This document shows, piece by piece, positions 1-7,418 of a DNA stretch of 64,000 nucleotides. Source of the stretch: Micromonospora zingiberis. GTDB taxonomy: Bacteria > Actinomycetota > Actinomycetes > Mycobacteriales > Micromonosporaceae. The stretch spans positions 1 to 64,000 of the forward strand of contig NZ_SJJR01000017.1 in the NCBI RefSeq assembly GCF_004331455.1. The letters run 5' to 3'. Numbering within the stretch: position 1 is the stretch's first letter; each line of letters begins with the position of its first letter. Under the pieces are notes generated by a model. It was not told where the DNA came from, searched no databases, and saw only the letters and a program-made list of their open reading frames with translations. The position numbers and the translations under genes were made by a program.

Positions 1-230
1 CACCGTCGTGCTGACCGGGCGTCGCGCCGCCGTCAGCCGGGCCCTCGGCACTACCGTCAGCGCCACCGTCGTGCTGACCGGGCGTCGCGCCGCCGTCAGC
101 CGGGCCCTCGGCACTACCGTCAGCGCCACCGTCGTGCTGACCGGGCGTCGCGCCGCCGTCAGCCGGGCCCTCGGCACTACCGTCAGCGCCGCCATCGTGC
201 TGACCGGGGGTCGCGCCGCCGTCGGCCGGG
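1..230. repeat. 63-bp tandem repeat inside the acidic protein
   Basis: Units begin at about 1, 64, 127 and 190, with a constant period of 63 bp. The first three are nearly identical and the fourth has diverged. The period is a multiple of three and codes for the 21-residue protein repeat, so copy number can change without a frameshift. The array has no spacers and is not a CRISPR. Confidence 0.9.
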
Positions 231-283
231 CCTTCCAGCCGGCCGCCGCTGGTGCTCTGGATGTCGTCGTCGTTGAGTGGCAT
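1..283 (-). CDS. Repeat-rich acidic small protein, truncated at window edge
   Basis: An open frame runs leftwards from an ATG at 283 off the window edge, so the C-terminus is missing. The ATG is preceded by a GGGAG ribosome site 4 bases away, which supports translation. The protein starts MPLNDDDIQSTSGG and then repeats a 21-residue unit (GPADGGATPGQHDGG plus DGSAE-type ending) about three and a half times. There is no signal peptide or membrane segment. A short conserved-looking leader followed by identical Gly/Asp/Ala-rich units resembles multi-core ribosomal peptide precursors, but it could equally be a disordered repeat protein. The function is unknown and the decisive neighbours lie outside the window. 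Confidence 0.6.
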   Translation of the reverse strand, partial: MPLNDDDIQSTSGGRLEGPADGGATPGQHDGGADGSAEGPADGGATPGQHDGGADGSAEGPADGGATPGQHDGGADGSAEGPADGGATPGQHDG

Positions 284-464
284 CGTGCTCCCTCGGATGG
301 ACCCGCCCCCGCCGTCGGTGGGGTGCGTCGTGTCGCGGGTGGTACCCCGCGCCCGATCTTCTCTAACCACTGCACCCCACCGTAGACGTCCGCGCCGACC
401 GACACGCCGGTTCGCCGCCCCACCGCCGGCACGTCGGCGCTGAGGGCGGCCGGCGGCCACCTGC

Positions 465-1841
465 TCAGCGGCGCCGGCCGGGTCGGGGGACGATCAGGAC
501 GGCGGCGGCTCCGGCGAGGACGGCGGCGGCCAGGAAGGTGGTTCCAGCTGAGCTGGCCGGGTGGAGCGGACCGAACAGCAGGGGCGCGCCGAACTGGCCG
601 GTGAATCCGGCGGTGGCCAGCAACGCGATGGCCTGCGCCCGCCGTCCGGGTGGCGCGTGATCGGCGGTCAGTACGGTCAGAGCCGGCACGGCCAGGCCCA
701 TGCCGAGGCCGAACAGGGGCGGCGCGGCGAGCAGCAGCACCGGCACGTCGACAAGGGCCAGCACCAGCAGCGCGACGGCCCACGCGGTGAAGGCGTGCCG
801 GAGCAGCGCGGGTGGGGCCAGCCGGGCTCGAAGGTGGACGTACCCGAACCCGGCCGCGCTCATGGCCAGCGACAGGCTGGCGGCGACCGCCGCCACGACG
901 GCCGTGTTGGTGATGTCCAGCTCGGCGAGCCGGACCGGCAGGAAGACCAGGACGACATAGAGCAGCATGGTGGCGAGGAACTGGAGGGCGTAGACCCCCA
1001 GGAGCCGCCGGCCGTCGGTGACCAACACCGCCAGCCGGCGCGGCGCGGTCCTCCCATCAGGTCCAGCCGGCGCGGCCAGCCCGGTCGAGGCGTCGGCCCC
1101 GGCCGGCGAGTCCGACCCAGCCGGCGCGGCCAGCCCAGCCGAGGCATCGGCCCCGGCCGGCGAGTCCGGCCCAGCCGGCGCGGCCCGCCCGGTCGAGGCG
1201 TCGGCGCCGGCCGGCGCGTCCGGCCCAGCCGGCGCGCCGGGCCCAGCCGCAGGGCCCGGCGCGGTTGGCGGACGGGGTTCGTCGGGTAGGCGCAGCGCGA
1301 GCAGGGCGAGCGGAATGCCGAGCAGGTACACCAGGAACGGCGCCCGCCAGGAGAGCACCCCCAACACCCCGCCGATCAGCGGCCACACCACCCCGCCCAG
1401 GCTGATGGCGGTGGACCGCCAGCCCATCACCCGGTCCCGGGCCGGGCCGGCGTACCGGTCGAGCAGCCCGACGGTGGTGCCGGTGAAGACCAGCGCGGCG
1501 CCGACGCCGAAGACCAGCCGGGTGGCGATCAGGAGCGGGTACGACTCGACGATCGCTCCGGCGCCGCCGGCCAACCCGTAGAGCAGCAGCCCGATGGCCA
1601 GCGGCCGGCGGACTCCGTACCGGTCCACGAGGTGGCCGGTGGCCGGGGCGGCCACCGCCAGGGAGATCCCGTGCACGGTCACGACCAGGCCGGCGGCGGT
1701 GGCGGTGAGCTGCCGCTCGGTGATGAGCAACTGCACCACCGGGGTCAGTACCGCGCCCGCCAGCACGGTCAGCGTGGAGCCGATCAGCAGGACGGTGAGT
1801 TCGGGAGCCCGGCGAGTGTCGGACGAGAGCGTCGACGTCAC
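465..1841 (-). CDS. MFS drug-type exporter
   Basis: This is a major facilitator superfamily transporter of about 458 residues with some twelve hydrophobic segments in two halves. The first half shows the usual short loop with DRYG near residue 80, and later RYAGPARDRVMGW. Such proteins typically export drugs or small metabolites by proton antiport. The central cytoplasmic loop between helices 6 and 7 is expanded by an Ala/Pro/Gly-rich repeat with a period of 18 residues. The start chosen is the GTG at 1841, where a MerR-type promoter predicts transcription to begin. A TTG at 1862 is the upstream alternative but lies inside the promoter. Substrate unknown. Confidence 0.8.
   Translation of the reverse strand: MTSTLSSDTRRAPELTVLLIGSTLTVLAGAVLTPVVQLLITERQLTATAAGLVVTVHGISLAVAAPATGHLVDRYGVRRPLAIGLLLYGLAGGAGAIVESYPLLIATRLVFGVGAALVFTGTTVGLLDRYAGPARDRVMGWRSTAISLGGVVWPLIGGVLGVLSWRAPFLVYLLGIPLALLALRLPDEPRPPTAPGPAAGPGAPAGPDAPAGADASTGRAAPAGPDSPAGADASAGLAAPAGSDSPAGADASTGLAAPAGPDGRTAPRRLAVLVTDGRRLLGVYALQFLATMLLYVVLVFLPVRLAELDITNTAVVAAVAASLSLAMSAAGFGYVHLRARLAPPALLRHAFTAWAVALLVLALVDVPVLLLAAPPLFGLGMGLAVPALTVLTADHAPPGRRAQAIALLATAGFTGQFGAPLLFGPLHPASSAGTTFLAAAVLAGAAAVLIVPRPGRRR
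1060..1250. repeat. 54-bp tandem repeat in MFS central loop
   Basis: Boundaries near 1110, 1164 and 1218 recur every 54 bp, with an incomplete copy on the left. Each unit encodes 18 residues of Ala/Pro/Gly/Ser/Asp-rich loop. The repeat stays in frame and lies between predicted helices 6 and 7. Confidence 0.85.
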
Positions 1842-1847
1842 CCGGCC

Positions 1848-1878
1848 AGCATCGAACCTCAACCATGGTTGAGGTCAA
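1848..1878 (-). promoter_or_regulatory. MerR/SoxR-type promoter with 18-20 bp palindrome
   Basis: On the minus strand a -35 TTGACC and a -10 GATGCT are 19 bp apart. This long spacing is the hallmark of promoters activated by MerR-family regulators. The spacer region holds a perfect palindrome at 1856-1875 whose core is CCTCAACCATGGTTGAGG. Its outer CCTCAA/TTGAGG halves match the known E. coli SoxR box. The predicted transcription start, about 7 bases after the -10, coincides with the GTG of the MFS gene, implying a leaderless mRNA. No merR/soxR gene is in the window. Confidence 0.75.
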
Positions 1879-1941
1879 CGGTCCGGTGCCGTACGGCGGG
1901 TAGTGACAGGATGGGGTGGACGCAAGCAGACGGAGGTGGCG

Positions 1942-2679
1942 ATGACCGAACCGCTGGAGCCGGTGACCGAGGACTGGCAGCGGGCCCTGGCGATCGTGGC
2001 CCACCCCGACGACCTCGAATTCGGTGCGGCCGCCGCCATCGCCCGCTGGACCGGGCAGGGCAAACAGGTGGTCTACTGCCTGGTCACCAGCGGCGAGGCC
2101 GGCATCGACGGGATGGCACCACCGCAGGCCCGGGAGGTACGCGAGCAGGAGCAGCGGGACTCCGCGGCGCTGGTCGGGGTGGACACGGTGGAGTTCCTCG
2201 GCCTGCCCGACGGGGTGCTGGAGTACGGCGTGGCACTGCGCCGGGAACTGGCCGCGGTGGTCCGCCGGCACCGACCGGAGATCGTCATCACGAACAACTT
2301 CCGGGAAACCTGGGACGGGGCGCTCGCCCTCAACCAGGCCGACCACATCGCGGTCGGGCGGGCCACCCTGGACGCGGTCCGCGACGCCGGCAACCGGTGG
2401 ATCTTCCCAGAGCAGCTCACCGACGGCGTCGCGCCGTGGGGCGGCGTACGCCAGGTCTGGGCGGCCTCCTCCCCCCGCTCCGCGCACGGGGTGGACACCA
2501 CCGAGACGTTCGACAAGGGGGTGGCGTCGCTGCTGGCGCACGAGGCGTACCTGACCGGGTTGGGCGACGGCAGCTTCGACGCGGAGGAGTTCCTGGAGGG
2601 CGGCGCCCGCCCGGTCGGCACCCGGCTGGGCGTACGCTATGGCACCTCGTTCGAGGTGTTCCACTTCGATCTCTGGTAG
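1942..2679 (+). CDS. PIG-L family deacetylase
   Basis: This 245-residue protein belongs to the PIG-L/LmbE deacetylase family, zinc hydrolases that remove acetyl groups from N-acetylglucosamine-type substrates; MshB and Mca of mycothiol metabolism are relatives. The zinc motif AHPDD is at residues 19-23, and the second part of the active site is likely the AD-H segment near residue 135 (NQADHIAVGRA). The ATG at 1942 follows CGGAGG at 1931-1936. It is divergent from the MFS gene and ends at a strong bidirectional hairpin. The exact substrate cannot be told from sequence. Confidence 0.88.
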   Translation: MTEPLEPVTEDWQRALAIVAHPDDLEFGAAAAIARWTGQGKQVVYCLVTSGEAGIDGMAPPQAREVREQEQRDSAALVGVDTVEFLGLPDGVLEYGVALRRELAAVVRRHRPEIVITNNFRETWDGALALNQADHIAVGRATLDAVRDAGNRWIFPEQLTDGVAPWGGVRQVWAASSPRSAHGVDTTETFDKGVASLLAHEAYLTGLGDGSFDAEEFLEGGARPVGTRLGVRYGTSFEVFHFDLW

Positions 2680-2689
2680 GCCCGCGCGG

Positions 2690-2718
2690 GGCCCGTCCCA
2701 CCGGTGGCGGGACGGGCC
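2690..2718. terminator. Bidirectional hairpin terminator
   Basis: A perfect 10-bp stem (GGCCCGTCCC paired with GGGACGGGCC) with a 9-base loop lies between the convergent PIG-L and DUF2267 genes. There is no T-run, as is common for actinomycete terminators. Confidence 0.75.
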
Positions 2719-2733
2719 GGGAACACGCGACGG

Positions 2734-3162
2734 TCAGGGCATGATCTGGGCGAGGTCGGCCGGCATGGTGTCCTTCACGTCATCCCATTCGCCCTGGGTG
2801 ATGTGCCGGCGCAGGGTGTCCAGGACCACCTGGACCACCCGTTCCGGGCCACCCTGGACGTCGTAGGGGAAGCCCTGACGGACCTCGTAGAGGAAGTCGT
2901 CCCGGTTGAGCTTGATCGGGACGTTCTGCGGCTGCCAGCCGTCGAAGTAGATGCCCCGCACCAGCATCGGCAGTTGCGCGGAGAACTCCACGCTCTCCTG
3001 CACCGGCATCCGGTCGCGCAGCAGGTGCAACACGGTACGCAGCGCCGCGTACGACTGGTTGCGCTGTTGCTTCGGCCAGCCGTACGCCTGCTCGATGTCC
3101 TTGAGAATGAGGTTGGTCTTGTCCACCGAGGACTCAATTGCCGACTCGAACTGCTCAGCCAT
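2734..3162 (-). CDS. DUF2267 family protein
   Basis: This 142-residue soluble protein matches the DUF2267 family: an alpha-helical protein with repeated segments of the type AYGWP...AYAALRTVLHLLRDRM and FLYEVRQGF. The biochemical role of the family is unknown. The start at 3162 (MAEQFE) is preferred because of a GGTGG site 5 bases upstream and because residues further upstream are Arg/Gly-rich and lack homologous character. It stands alone, convergent with the PIG-L gene. Confidence 0.85.
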   Translation of the reverse strand: MAEQFESAIESSVDKTNLILKDIEQAYGWPKQQRNQSYAALRTVLHLLRDRMPVQESVEFSAQLPMLVRGIYFDGWQPQNVPIKLNRDDFLYEVRQGFPYDVQGGPERVVQVVLDTLRRHITQGEWDDVKDTMPADLAQIMP

Positions 3163-3566
3163 CTGTCCACCCCCGTAGGTCGGTCTCCCACCGTCGGTCG
3201 TCGTGACGTCCCGGCGGACCCACCGGGCCCCGCCGTGACCGGATCGGGCTGGCCCGCCCGACACGTGGTGCCCGCCGGGCCTGGTCGCGGGCGCCGACGA
3301 CGTGCAGGACGCCCTCCCGCCGCCGGTGCAGTACCACCGTCATCGCCAACCACCCCCCGTGGTGTCGCCCCCACACTCCGCACGCCCAGGGTGAACCCCC
3401 CTCACCCCCACCGGGCGAAATACCACCCGGCAGCGCCGGCACCCGCCCCCCTCGCCGCTGATCAAGAAGTTTGAGCGCGTATCCGGGCCGTTCCCAGACC
3501 AAAACCTCTTGATCAACCCCAGCCTGGGTGGGCCTGGGTGGGGTGGGTGGGTGGGTGGGTGGTGGG
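3163..3566. other. Intergenic region with inverted repeat
   Basis: This 404-bp gap separates DUF2267 and the DksA-like gene. It holds GC-rich sequence, a 57-bp inverted repeat at 3459-3515, and a short G/T-rich run near 3530-3560 (repeated GGGTGG). No convincing gene is seen. Confidence 0.6.
3459..3515. repeat. Inverted repeat with TGATCAAGARGTTT arms
   Basis: The left arm TGATCAAGAAGTTT (3459-3472) and the right arm (3502-3515; reverse complement TGATCAAGAGGTTT) differ at one of 14 positions and are separated by 29 bp. The AT-richer arms stand out from the surrounding GC-rich DNA. It is probably a dispersed genomic repeat; only one copy is in this window. Confidence 0.65.
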
Positions 3567-3965
3567 TTAGGCGGCTCGGCGTTCGCGGGTTTGTTTGCAG
3601 GTTACGCAGGTGGTGGCGGAGGGGAAGATTTCCAGCCGTTCCACCGGGATGGGTGCCGAGCAGCCCTCGCAGAAGCCGTAGGTGCCCTCGTCGAGCCGGG
3701 TCAGCGCGTGCTCGTACTGGGCGCGCCGGTCGAGGATGGTGCGCAGCAGCGACTGGGCGGTGTCCCGCTCGGCGGTCTTGGTGCCGCTGTCGGCCTGGTC
3801 GTCGCCCGCGGTGTCGCCGACCTCGACCAGCCGGAGCACCTGGCTCTGCTGCACGGCCTGCTCGTACTCCTCGGACAGTTCGGCGTACCGGTCCTGGAGG
3901 GAGAGTCGGATCTGGTCGATCTCCGCCTGGGATCGGCCCGTGCCGACTGTGTCGTGGACGAGCAT
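3567..3965 (-). CDS. DksA/TraR-type C4 zinc finger protein
   Basis: This 132-residue protein has a predicted N-terminal coiled coil (residues about 10-85) and a C-terminal C4 zinc finger, CEGC ... CVTC with 17 residues between the pairs. This is the DksA/TraR arrangement, in which the coiled coil reaches into the RNA polymerase secondary channel. Actinobacterial members such as CarD-unrelated RbpA partners are little studied, so the role here is inferred from the fold only. The start at 3965 (MLVHD) is preferred with GGAAAGG upstream; an in-frame start at 4025 exists. Confidence 0.85.
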   Translation of the reverse strand: MLVHDTVGTGRSQAEIDQIRLSLQDRYAELSEEYEQAVQQSQVLRLVEVGDTAGDDQADSGTKTAERDTAQSLLRTILDRRAQYEHALTRLDEGTYGFCEGCSAPIPVERLEIFPSATTCVTCKQTRERRAA

Positions 3966-4087
3966 GGCTGCCTGCCTTTCCTGGGCCTCATCGTCATCGC
4001 GGGTGGGGCCTCCCCACCCGGTCATACCGCCCAGGTGGTGATCACCAGGACGCTGTGAGCCCCGCGATTACCCTCCTGCCCCGGGGA

Positions 4088-4729
4088 TCAAACCGGGTCG
4101 TCCACGGATTCCACGATCGCCGGGCGGCGCGGGTCGTCCACCCGGACCACCAGGTCGGCGAAGGTGGCGGGGGCGACCTCGGCGGCGTACCGGGCGTACG
4201 CGGGCAGCGTCCAGGCCAGATCGGGGGCGGTGTGCCGGCTCAGCGCGGCGGCGGACAGTTCCAGGTGCACGGTGACGTCGAACGGTAGTCCGCCGCCGAG
4301 CAGGAACGCTCCGCTGACCAGGACCACGCCCCCGGATGGCAACTCGACGTACCCGGCCCGGCTGGCCCGGTCCGCCCGGGCGTCCCACAGCGAGGGCAGT
4401 ATCCGGCCGGTGCCCGCCGGCCCCGCCGGGTCGAGGACCTCCCGGCGCAGCCCGGCCTCGTCGACCCAGCCTTCGTAGTACGCGTCCGGGTTGGTCCGGC
4501 CACGCTCCAGGCGCACGGATGCGGGACGCAGGAAGTCCTCGGCCCGGATGTGCCGGGCCGGACGGCCCAGGGCCCGCAGCGGGTCGACCAGGGCGGCGGC
4601 CAACTGGTCGGGGCGGGCGGCGGCAGGACCGTCCACGGCGACCCGCAGCCGCCCGGCCGACTCCGTCCGGGCCAACCGCTGCGTCAGCTCGGTGACCAGC
4701 CGCTGCGGTGAGATGGGACGCACGCGCAT
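4088..4729 (-). CDS. Uridine kinase-like protein lacking a canonical P-loop
   Basis: The 213-residue protein resembles the small uridine-kinase-like P-loop proteins of actinomycetes. A beta-strand with VDGPAAARPDQ (about residues 32-42) occupies the Walker A position, but the GxxxxGK(S/T) signature is absent. Downstream segments IRAEDFLRPASVRLERG and DAYYEGWVDE match the family pattern in which substrate residues follow the first strand. Loss of the Lys makes ordinary kinase activity doubtful. It is monocistronic or weakly linked to the regulator gene 116 bp upstream. Confidence 0.6.
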   Translation of the reverse strand: MRVRPISPQRLVTELTQRLARTESAGRLRVAVDGPAAARPDQLAAALVDPLRALGRPARHIRAEDFLRPASVRLERGRTNPDAYYEGWVDEAGLRREVLDPAGPAGTGRILPSLWDARADRASRAGYVELPSGGVVLVSGAFLLGGGLPFDVTVHLELSAAALSRHTAPDLAWTLPAYARYAAEVAPATFADLVVRVDDPRRPAIVESVDDPV

Positions 4730-4845
4730 CCGACCATCGTGCCCGGTGCCCGACGGATGCCGCCGCCGACCACCGGGGTACGCGCCGCTCAGCCAGCCAG
4801 GGTGCCAGCGGAACGAGCGCGTGGTCGGCCGACGCTGCGCGCCGC

Positions 4846-5457
4846 TCAGCCGGTCTGGTCGAGGGTCACCCGGGCATCGTCGGCCAGCCGGTATCCGACG
4901 CCGTAGACCGTGGTGACCAGGGGCACGTCCACTCCGACCTTGCCGCGGAGCCGACGTACGTGCACGTCGACCGTACGCACACCCGCGTGTTCGTAGCCCC
5001 AGACCGCGTTGAGCAGTTGGAGCCGGGTGAACACCCGACGGGGGTGCGCCACCAGGTGCAGCAACAGGTCGAATTCGAGCCGGGTCAGCGGCAGCGGATC
5101 GCCGTCGCGCAGCACCGACCGCGAGGCGGCCAGGATGTGCAGGGTGGGAATGGTCGGGGCGAGTGGCCGCGCCGGTGGCCGCCCGGCCGGCAGGGCCTCG
5201 GTGCGCCGCTCCGGCGCCACCGGGCCACCGTTGGCGATCGTGCCCTCGCCGCGTTCCAGCAGTTCCCGAGCGGCCTCCAACAACCGGCGCGCGGCCGGCG
5301 TCAGGGACTCCTCACAGGCCAACGGAATGGACAGGGTGACGGTGATGACCGGGGCGGCGGTGCTGGTGGGACGACGCTGGCCGCCCGGTGGTCGACCGGG
5401 AACCGCGGGTTGGGACGTATGCCATCCGGCGCGCGACGAGGCGGGGCTGACCGACAT
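4846..5457 (-). CDS. OmpR-type winged-helix regulator without receiver domain (copy 1)
   Basis: This 203-residue protein has a C-terminal OmpR/PhoB winged helix (about residues 108-195), with LTRLEFDLLLHLVAHPRRVF, RTVDVHVRRLRGK and the wing VYGVGYRLA. No receiver domain precedes it; the N-terminal half contains a short strand region (VITVTLSIPL) and a helix (ARRLLEAARELLERGEG). It is therefore a transcription factor not controlled by classical phosphorylation. The ATG at 5457 has a perfect AGGAGG site. A close paralogue lies 342 bp upstream on the same strand. Confidence 0.85.
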   Translation of the reverse strand: MSVSPASSRAGWHTSQPAVPGRPPGGQRRPTSTAAPVITVTLSIPLACEESLTPAARRLLEAARELLERGEGTIANGGPVAPERRTEALPAGRPPARPLAPTIPTLHILAASRSVLRDGDPLPLTRLEFDLLLHLVAHPRRVFTRLQLLNAVWGYEHAGVRTVDVHVRRLRGKVGVDVPLVTTVYGVGYRLADDARVTLDQTG

Positions 5458-5505
5458 GGTCCTCCTAGGCTGGTCCGGGTTTTCCCCACGGCCCCGGTAC
5501 GCCGC

Positions 5506-5534
5506 TTTATCGATGTTTCCCGGCGCCGGTGCAA
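5506..5534 (-). promoter_or_regulatory. Predicted promoter of regulator copy 1
   Basis: On the minus strand TTGCAC and GATAAA are spaced by exactly 17 bp, about 49 bases upstream of the start codon. This is close to the SigA-type consensus; activity is inferred. Confidence 0.5.
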
Positions 5535-5756
5535 GGGTCAAGGGGCGACTGCGTTGCGTGAATGTGACAATTGGCCGACACATCGGAGCCGGATGCTCGC
5601 TCTGCGTACGAGGCCAGATGATTACAGCAGAGTCGCCAAGTTGACCGAATACGGGGGGTCGGCACCGGAGTTCACCTTTCGCGAGGGTCTCGTCGCCGAT
5701 CCGTCGTGACGTCCACTGGTCACGCTCCCAGGCGAACGGGTGTCACGTCCACGAGA

Positions 5757-5792
5757 CAGCGTGGCGCGACCCGGACGGGCCTCGCCACGCTG
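5757..5792. terminator. Hairpin terminator
   Basis: A perfect 10-bp stem (CAGCGTGGCG paired with CGCCACGCTG) with a 16-base loop sits 8 bases past the stop of regulator copy 2. Confidence 0.65.
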
Positions 5793-5799
5793 GATGACG

Positions 5800-6327
5800 T
5801 CAGCGTTCGACGCTCACCCGTGCCTCGTCGGCCAGCCGGTAGCCGACACCGTGGACCGTGGTCAGCAGCGGCGTACCGCCGCCGAGCTTGGCGCGCAGCC
5901 GGCGTACGTGCACGTCGACGGTGCGCGCCACGGCGTGGTCGTAGCCCCAGACCTGGTTGAGCAACTGGAGCCGGGTGAAGACCCGCCGTGGCCGCTCGGC
6001 CAGGAAGAGCAGCAGGTCGTACTCGATCCGGGTCAACGGGATCACCCGATCACCCTGCTGGACCACCCGGGGTCCGGTGAGGATGCGTACGACGCTCGGA
6101 TCCGCCGCGGCCGCCCGGTGGTCGACGTCGTCGCGCGACAGCCGCCCCTCGCCCGACTCGGCCAGTTCGCCGAGCAGTTCCAGCAGCCGGTTCAGCCGTG
6201 GGCTCGCCGACCCGGCGGCGAGGTCGACGGTGATGGTCAGGGTGGGACCGGTGCGCTGCCGCGCGAGGCGGGCCCGGTGGGCCCGGCCGGGCGGGTGTTG
6301 GCGCGGGCTGATGGCGACGACGGACAC
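5800..6327 (-). CDS. OmpR-type winged-helix regulator without receiver domain (copy 2)
   Basis: This 175-residue paralogue of the 4846-5457 protein has the same plan: an N-terminal strand (TLTITVDLAAG), a helix (RLLELLGELAESGEG) and a C-terminal OmpR-type winged helix (LTRIEYDLLLFLAERPRRVF, RTVDVHVRRLRAK, VHGVGYRLA). The GTG at 6327 has AGGAGG upstream with good spacing. It follows the rhodanese gene by 44 bp and the cysteine dioxygenase gene beyond it, so all three may be one transcript. This would place sulfur metabolism near its control, though direct evidence is lacking. Confidence 0.85.
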   Translation of the reverse strand: MSVVAISPRQHPPGRAHRARLARQRTGPTLTITVDLAAGSASPRLNRLLELLGELAESGEGRLSRDDVDHRAAAADPSVVRILTGPRVVQQGDRVIPLTRIEYDLLLFLAERPRRVFTRLQLLNQVWGYDHAVARTVDVHVRRLRAKLGGGTPLLTTVHGVGYRLADEARVSVER

Positions 6328-6371
6328 GGCGGCCTCCTGGGACTACCGCCACGCCGGGTGGGCGTGGCTGA

Positions 6372-6863
6372 TCAGTGGGACACCCGGCCGGCGGTCGCCG
6401 GGGGCGCGGGGATGGACGGGCGGAACGGCGGGGTCGGACCCAGCACGGGCAGGCCGGCGATCCGCCAGGCGGCGAAGCCACCGATCACGTCGGTGGCCCG
6501 GAACAGGCCGAGGTCCTGCAACGAGGCAGCGGCCAGGGACGAGGTGTAGCCCTCCTGACAGAGCACCACCACCGGCAGGTCGTAGCCGACCGCCTGGGGT
6601 AGCCGGGCCGGGCAGCGCGGATCGAAGCGCCACTCCAGCACGTTGCGCTCGACGGCGAGGGAACCGGGCACGGTGCCGTGGGCGGCCCGCTGCGCGGCGG
6701 GTCGAATGTCGACCAGCAGCGCGCCGGCCCGGTACGCCAGGTGCGCCTGCTCCGGGTCGAGGCGGTCGAGCCGGGCCCGGGCAGCGCCCAGGATCTCGTC
6801 GATCCCTCGCGAGCCCGGCGGCGGCACCGGACACTGGGCGGCGGGGTCGGTCTGCGGCATCAT
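6372..6863 (-). CDS. Rhodanese-like sulfurtransferase
   Basis: The 163-residue protein is a single rhodanese domain. The substrate-binding strand reads LLVDIRPAAQRAAHGTVPGSL (two pieces around residues 48-70), and the active-site loop CQEGYTSS (about residues 103-110) carries the Cys that forms a persulfide. Such enzymes move sulfane sulfur from thiosulfate or glutathione/mycothiol persulfides. The ATG at 6863 follows GGAAGGA; a second ATG at 6860 is equally possible. It lies 43 bp downstream of cysteine dioxygenase, fitting a role in handling sulfur released from cysteine. Confidence 0.88.
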   Translation of the reverse strand: MMPQTDPAAQCPVPPPGSRGIDEILGAARARLDRLDPEQAHLAYRAGALLVDIRPAAQRAAHGTVPGSLAVERNVLEWRFDPRCPARLPQAVGYDLPVVVLCQEGYTSSLAAASLQDLGLFRATDVIGGFAAWRIAGLPVLGPTPPFRPSIPAPPATAGRVSH

Positions 6864-6906
6864 CGGTTCCTTCCAGATGGTTCGACTCGGGCGCCGTACG
6901 CGGGAC

Positions 6907-7368
6907 TCACCATGCCACGCCGGCCTCGGCCACCTCGGCGACCAGCAGCCGACCCCCGGTGAGCTGATAGCGCGTCATCCGGCGCAGTGCCGGGCGGTAG
7001 ACGTGCACGCTGACCGCGGGCTCGGCGTGCCGGTTGGTCACCACGTGCACGTGCCGGGAGCCGAACCGGCGGCCGGAGCCGGCGGCGAGCAGGTGCGGGC
7101 GCAGCCGGCCCCCGCTGACCGTCTCCTCGGTGAGCACGCCCGAGGCGACCAGGAAGGCGCCGGAGGAGCCGCCGTGGTCGTGCAGGTCGGTGCCCTGACC
7201 GGGCAACCAGCTCAGCGCCCACACCTCGTGGTCGTCGTCCGCGGCGAGCCGGGCGTACCACCGGCTGGTCGGGTCGAAGCGCAGCGGCACCGGCCAGCTT
7301 GCGGGGTCGGCGGCCCAGCGCCGGGCGACGGTGAGCAGGTCCGGCTCGATGGCGGGCAGGGCAGGCAT
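6907..7368 (-). CDS. Cysteine dioxygenase family protein
   Basis: This 153-residue cupin belongs to the cysteine dioxygenase family, Fe(II) enzymes that oxidise the cysteine thiol to cysteine sulfinate. The metal motif is HDHGGSSGAF (residues about 62-71) with a third His in SRHVHVV. The ATG at 7368 has GAGG five bases upstream; an upstream in-frame TTG at 7389 is less likely. A 15-bp imperfect palindrome lies about 50 bases upstream and may be an operator. The rhodanese gene follows. Confidence 0.9.
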   Translation of the reverse strand: MPALPAIEPDLLTVARRWAADPASWPVPLRFDPTSRWYARLAADDDHEVWALSWLPGQGTDLHDHGGSSGAFLVASGVLTEETVSGGRLRPHLLAAGSGRRFGSRHVHVVTNRHAEPAVSVHVYRPALRRMTRYQLTGGRLLVAEVAEAGVAW

Positions 7369-7418
7369 GTGGTCCTCGCGAACAGTCAACAGCTACGGTC
7401 CCGGCCAGTTTAAGCGTC

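Larger units (their letters stand above)
5458..5799. other. Intergenic region between the two paralogous regulators
   Basis: This 342-bp gap holds the predicted promoter of copy 1 (5506-5534) and the hairpin that closes copy 2 (5757-5792). The middle part (about 5540-5750) shows no convincing gene. Confidence 0.6.

Noticed and set aside
1-230. Tandem repeats resembling a CRISPR array
   Set aside because: Units are contiguous without spacers and are coding.
1057-2664. Large minus-strand open frame spanning the MFS gene start and the PIG-L gene
   Set aside because: It covers two real genes in other frames and the sequence is Arg/Gly/Pro-rich, typical of a GC shadow.
3528-4058. Plus-strand frame over the DksA-like gene
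   Set aside because: The opposite strand has a clear zinc finger protein with a good start; this frame is a shadow.
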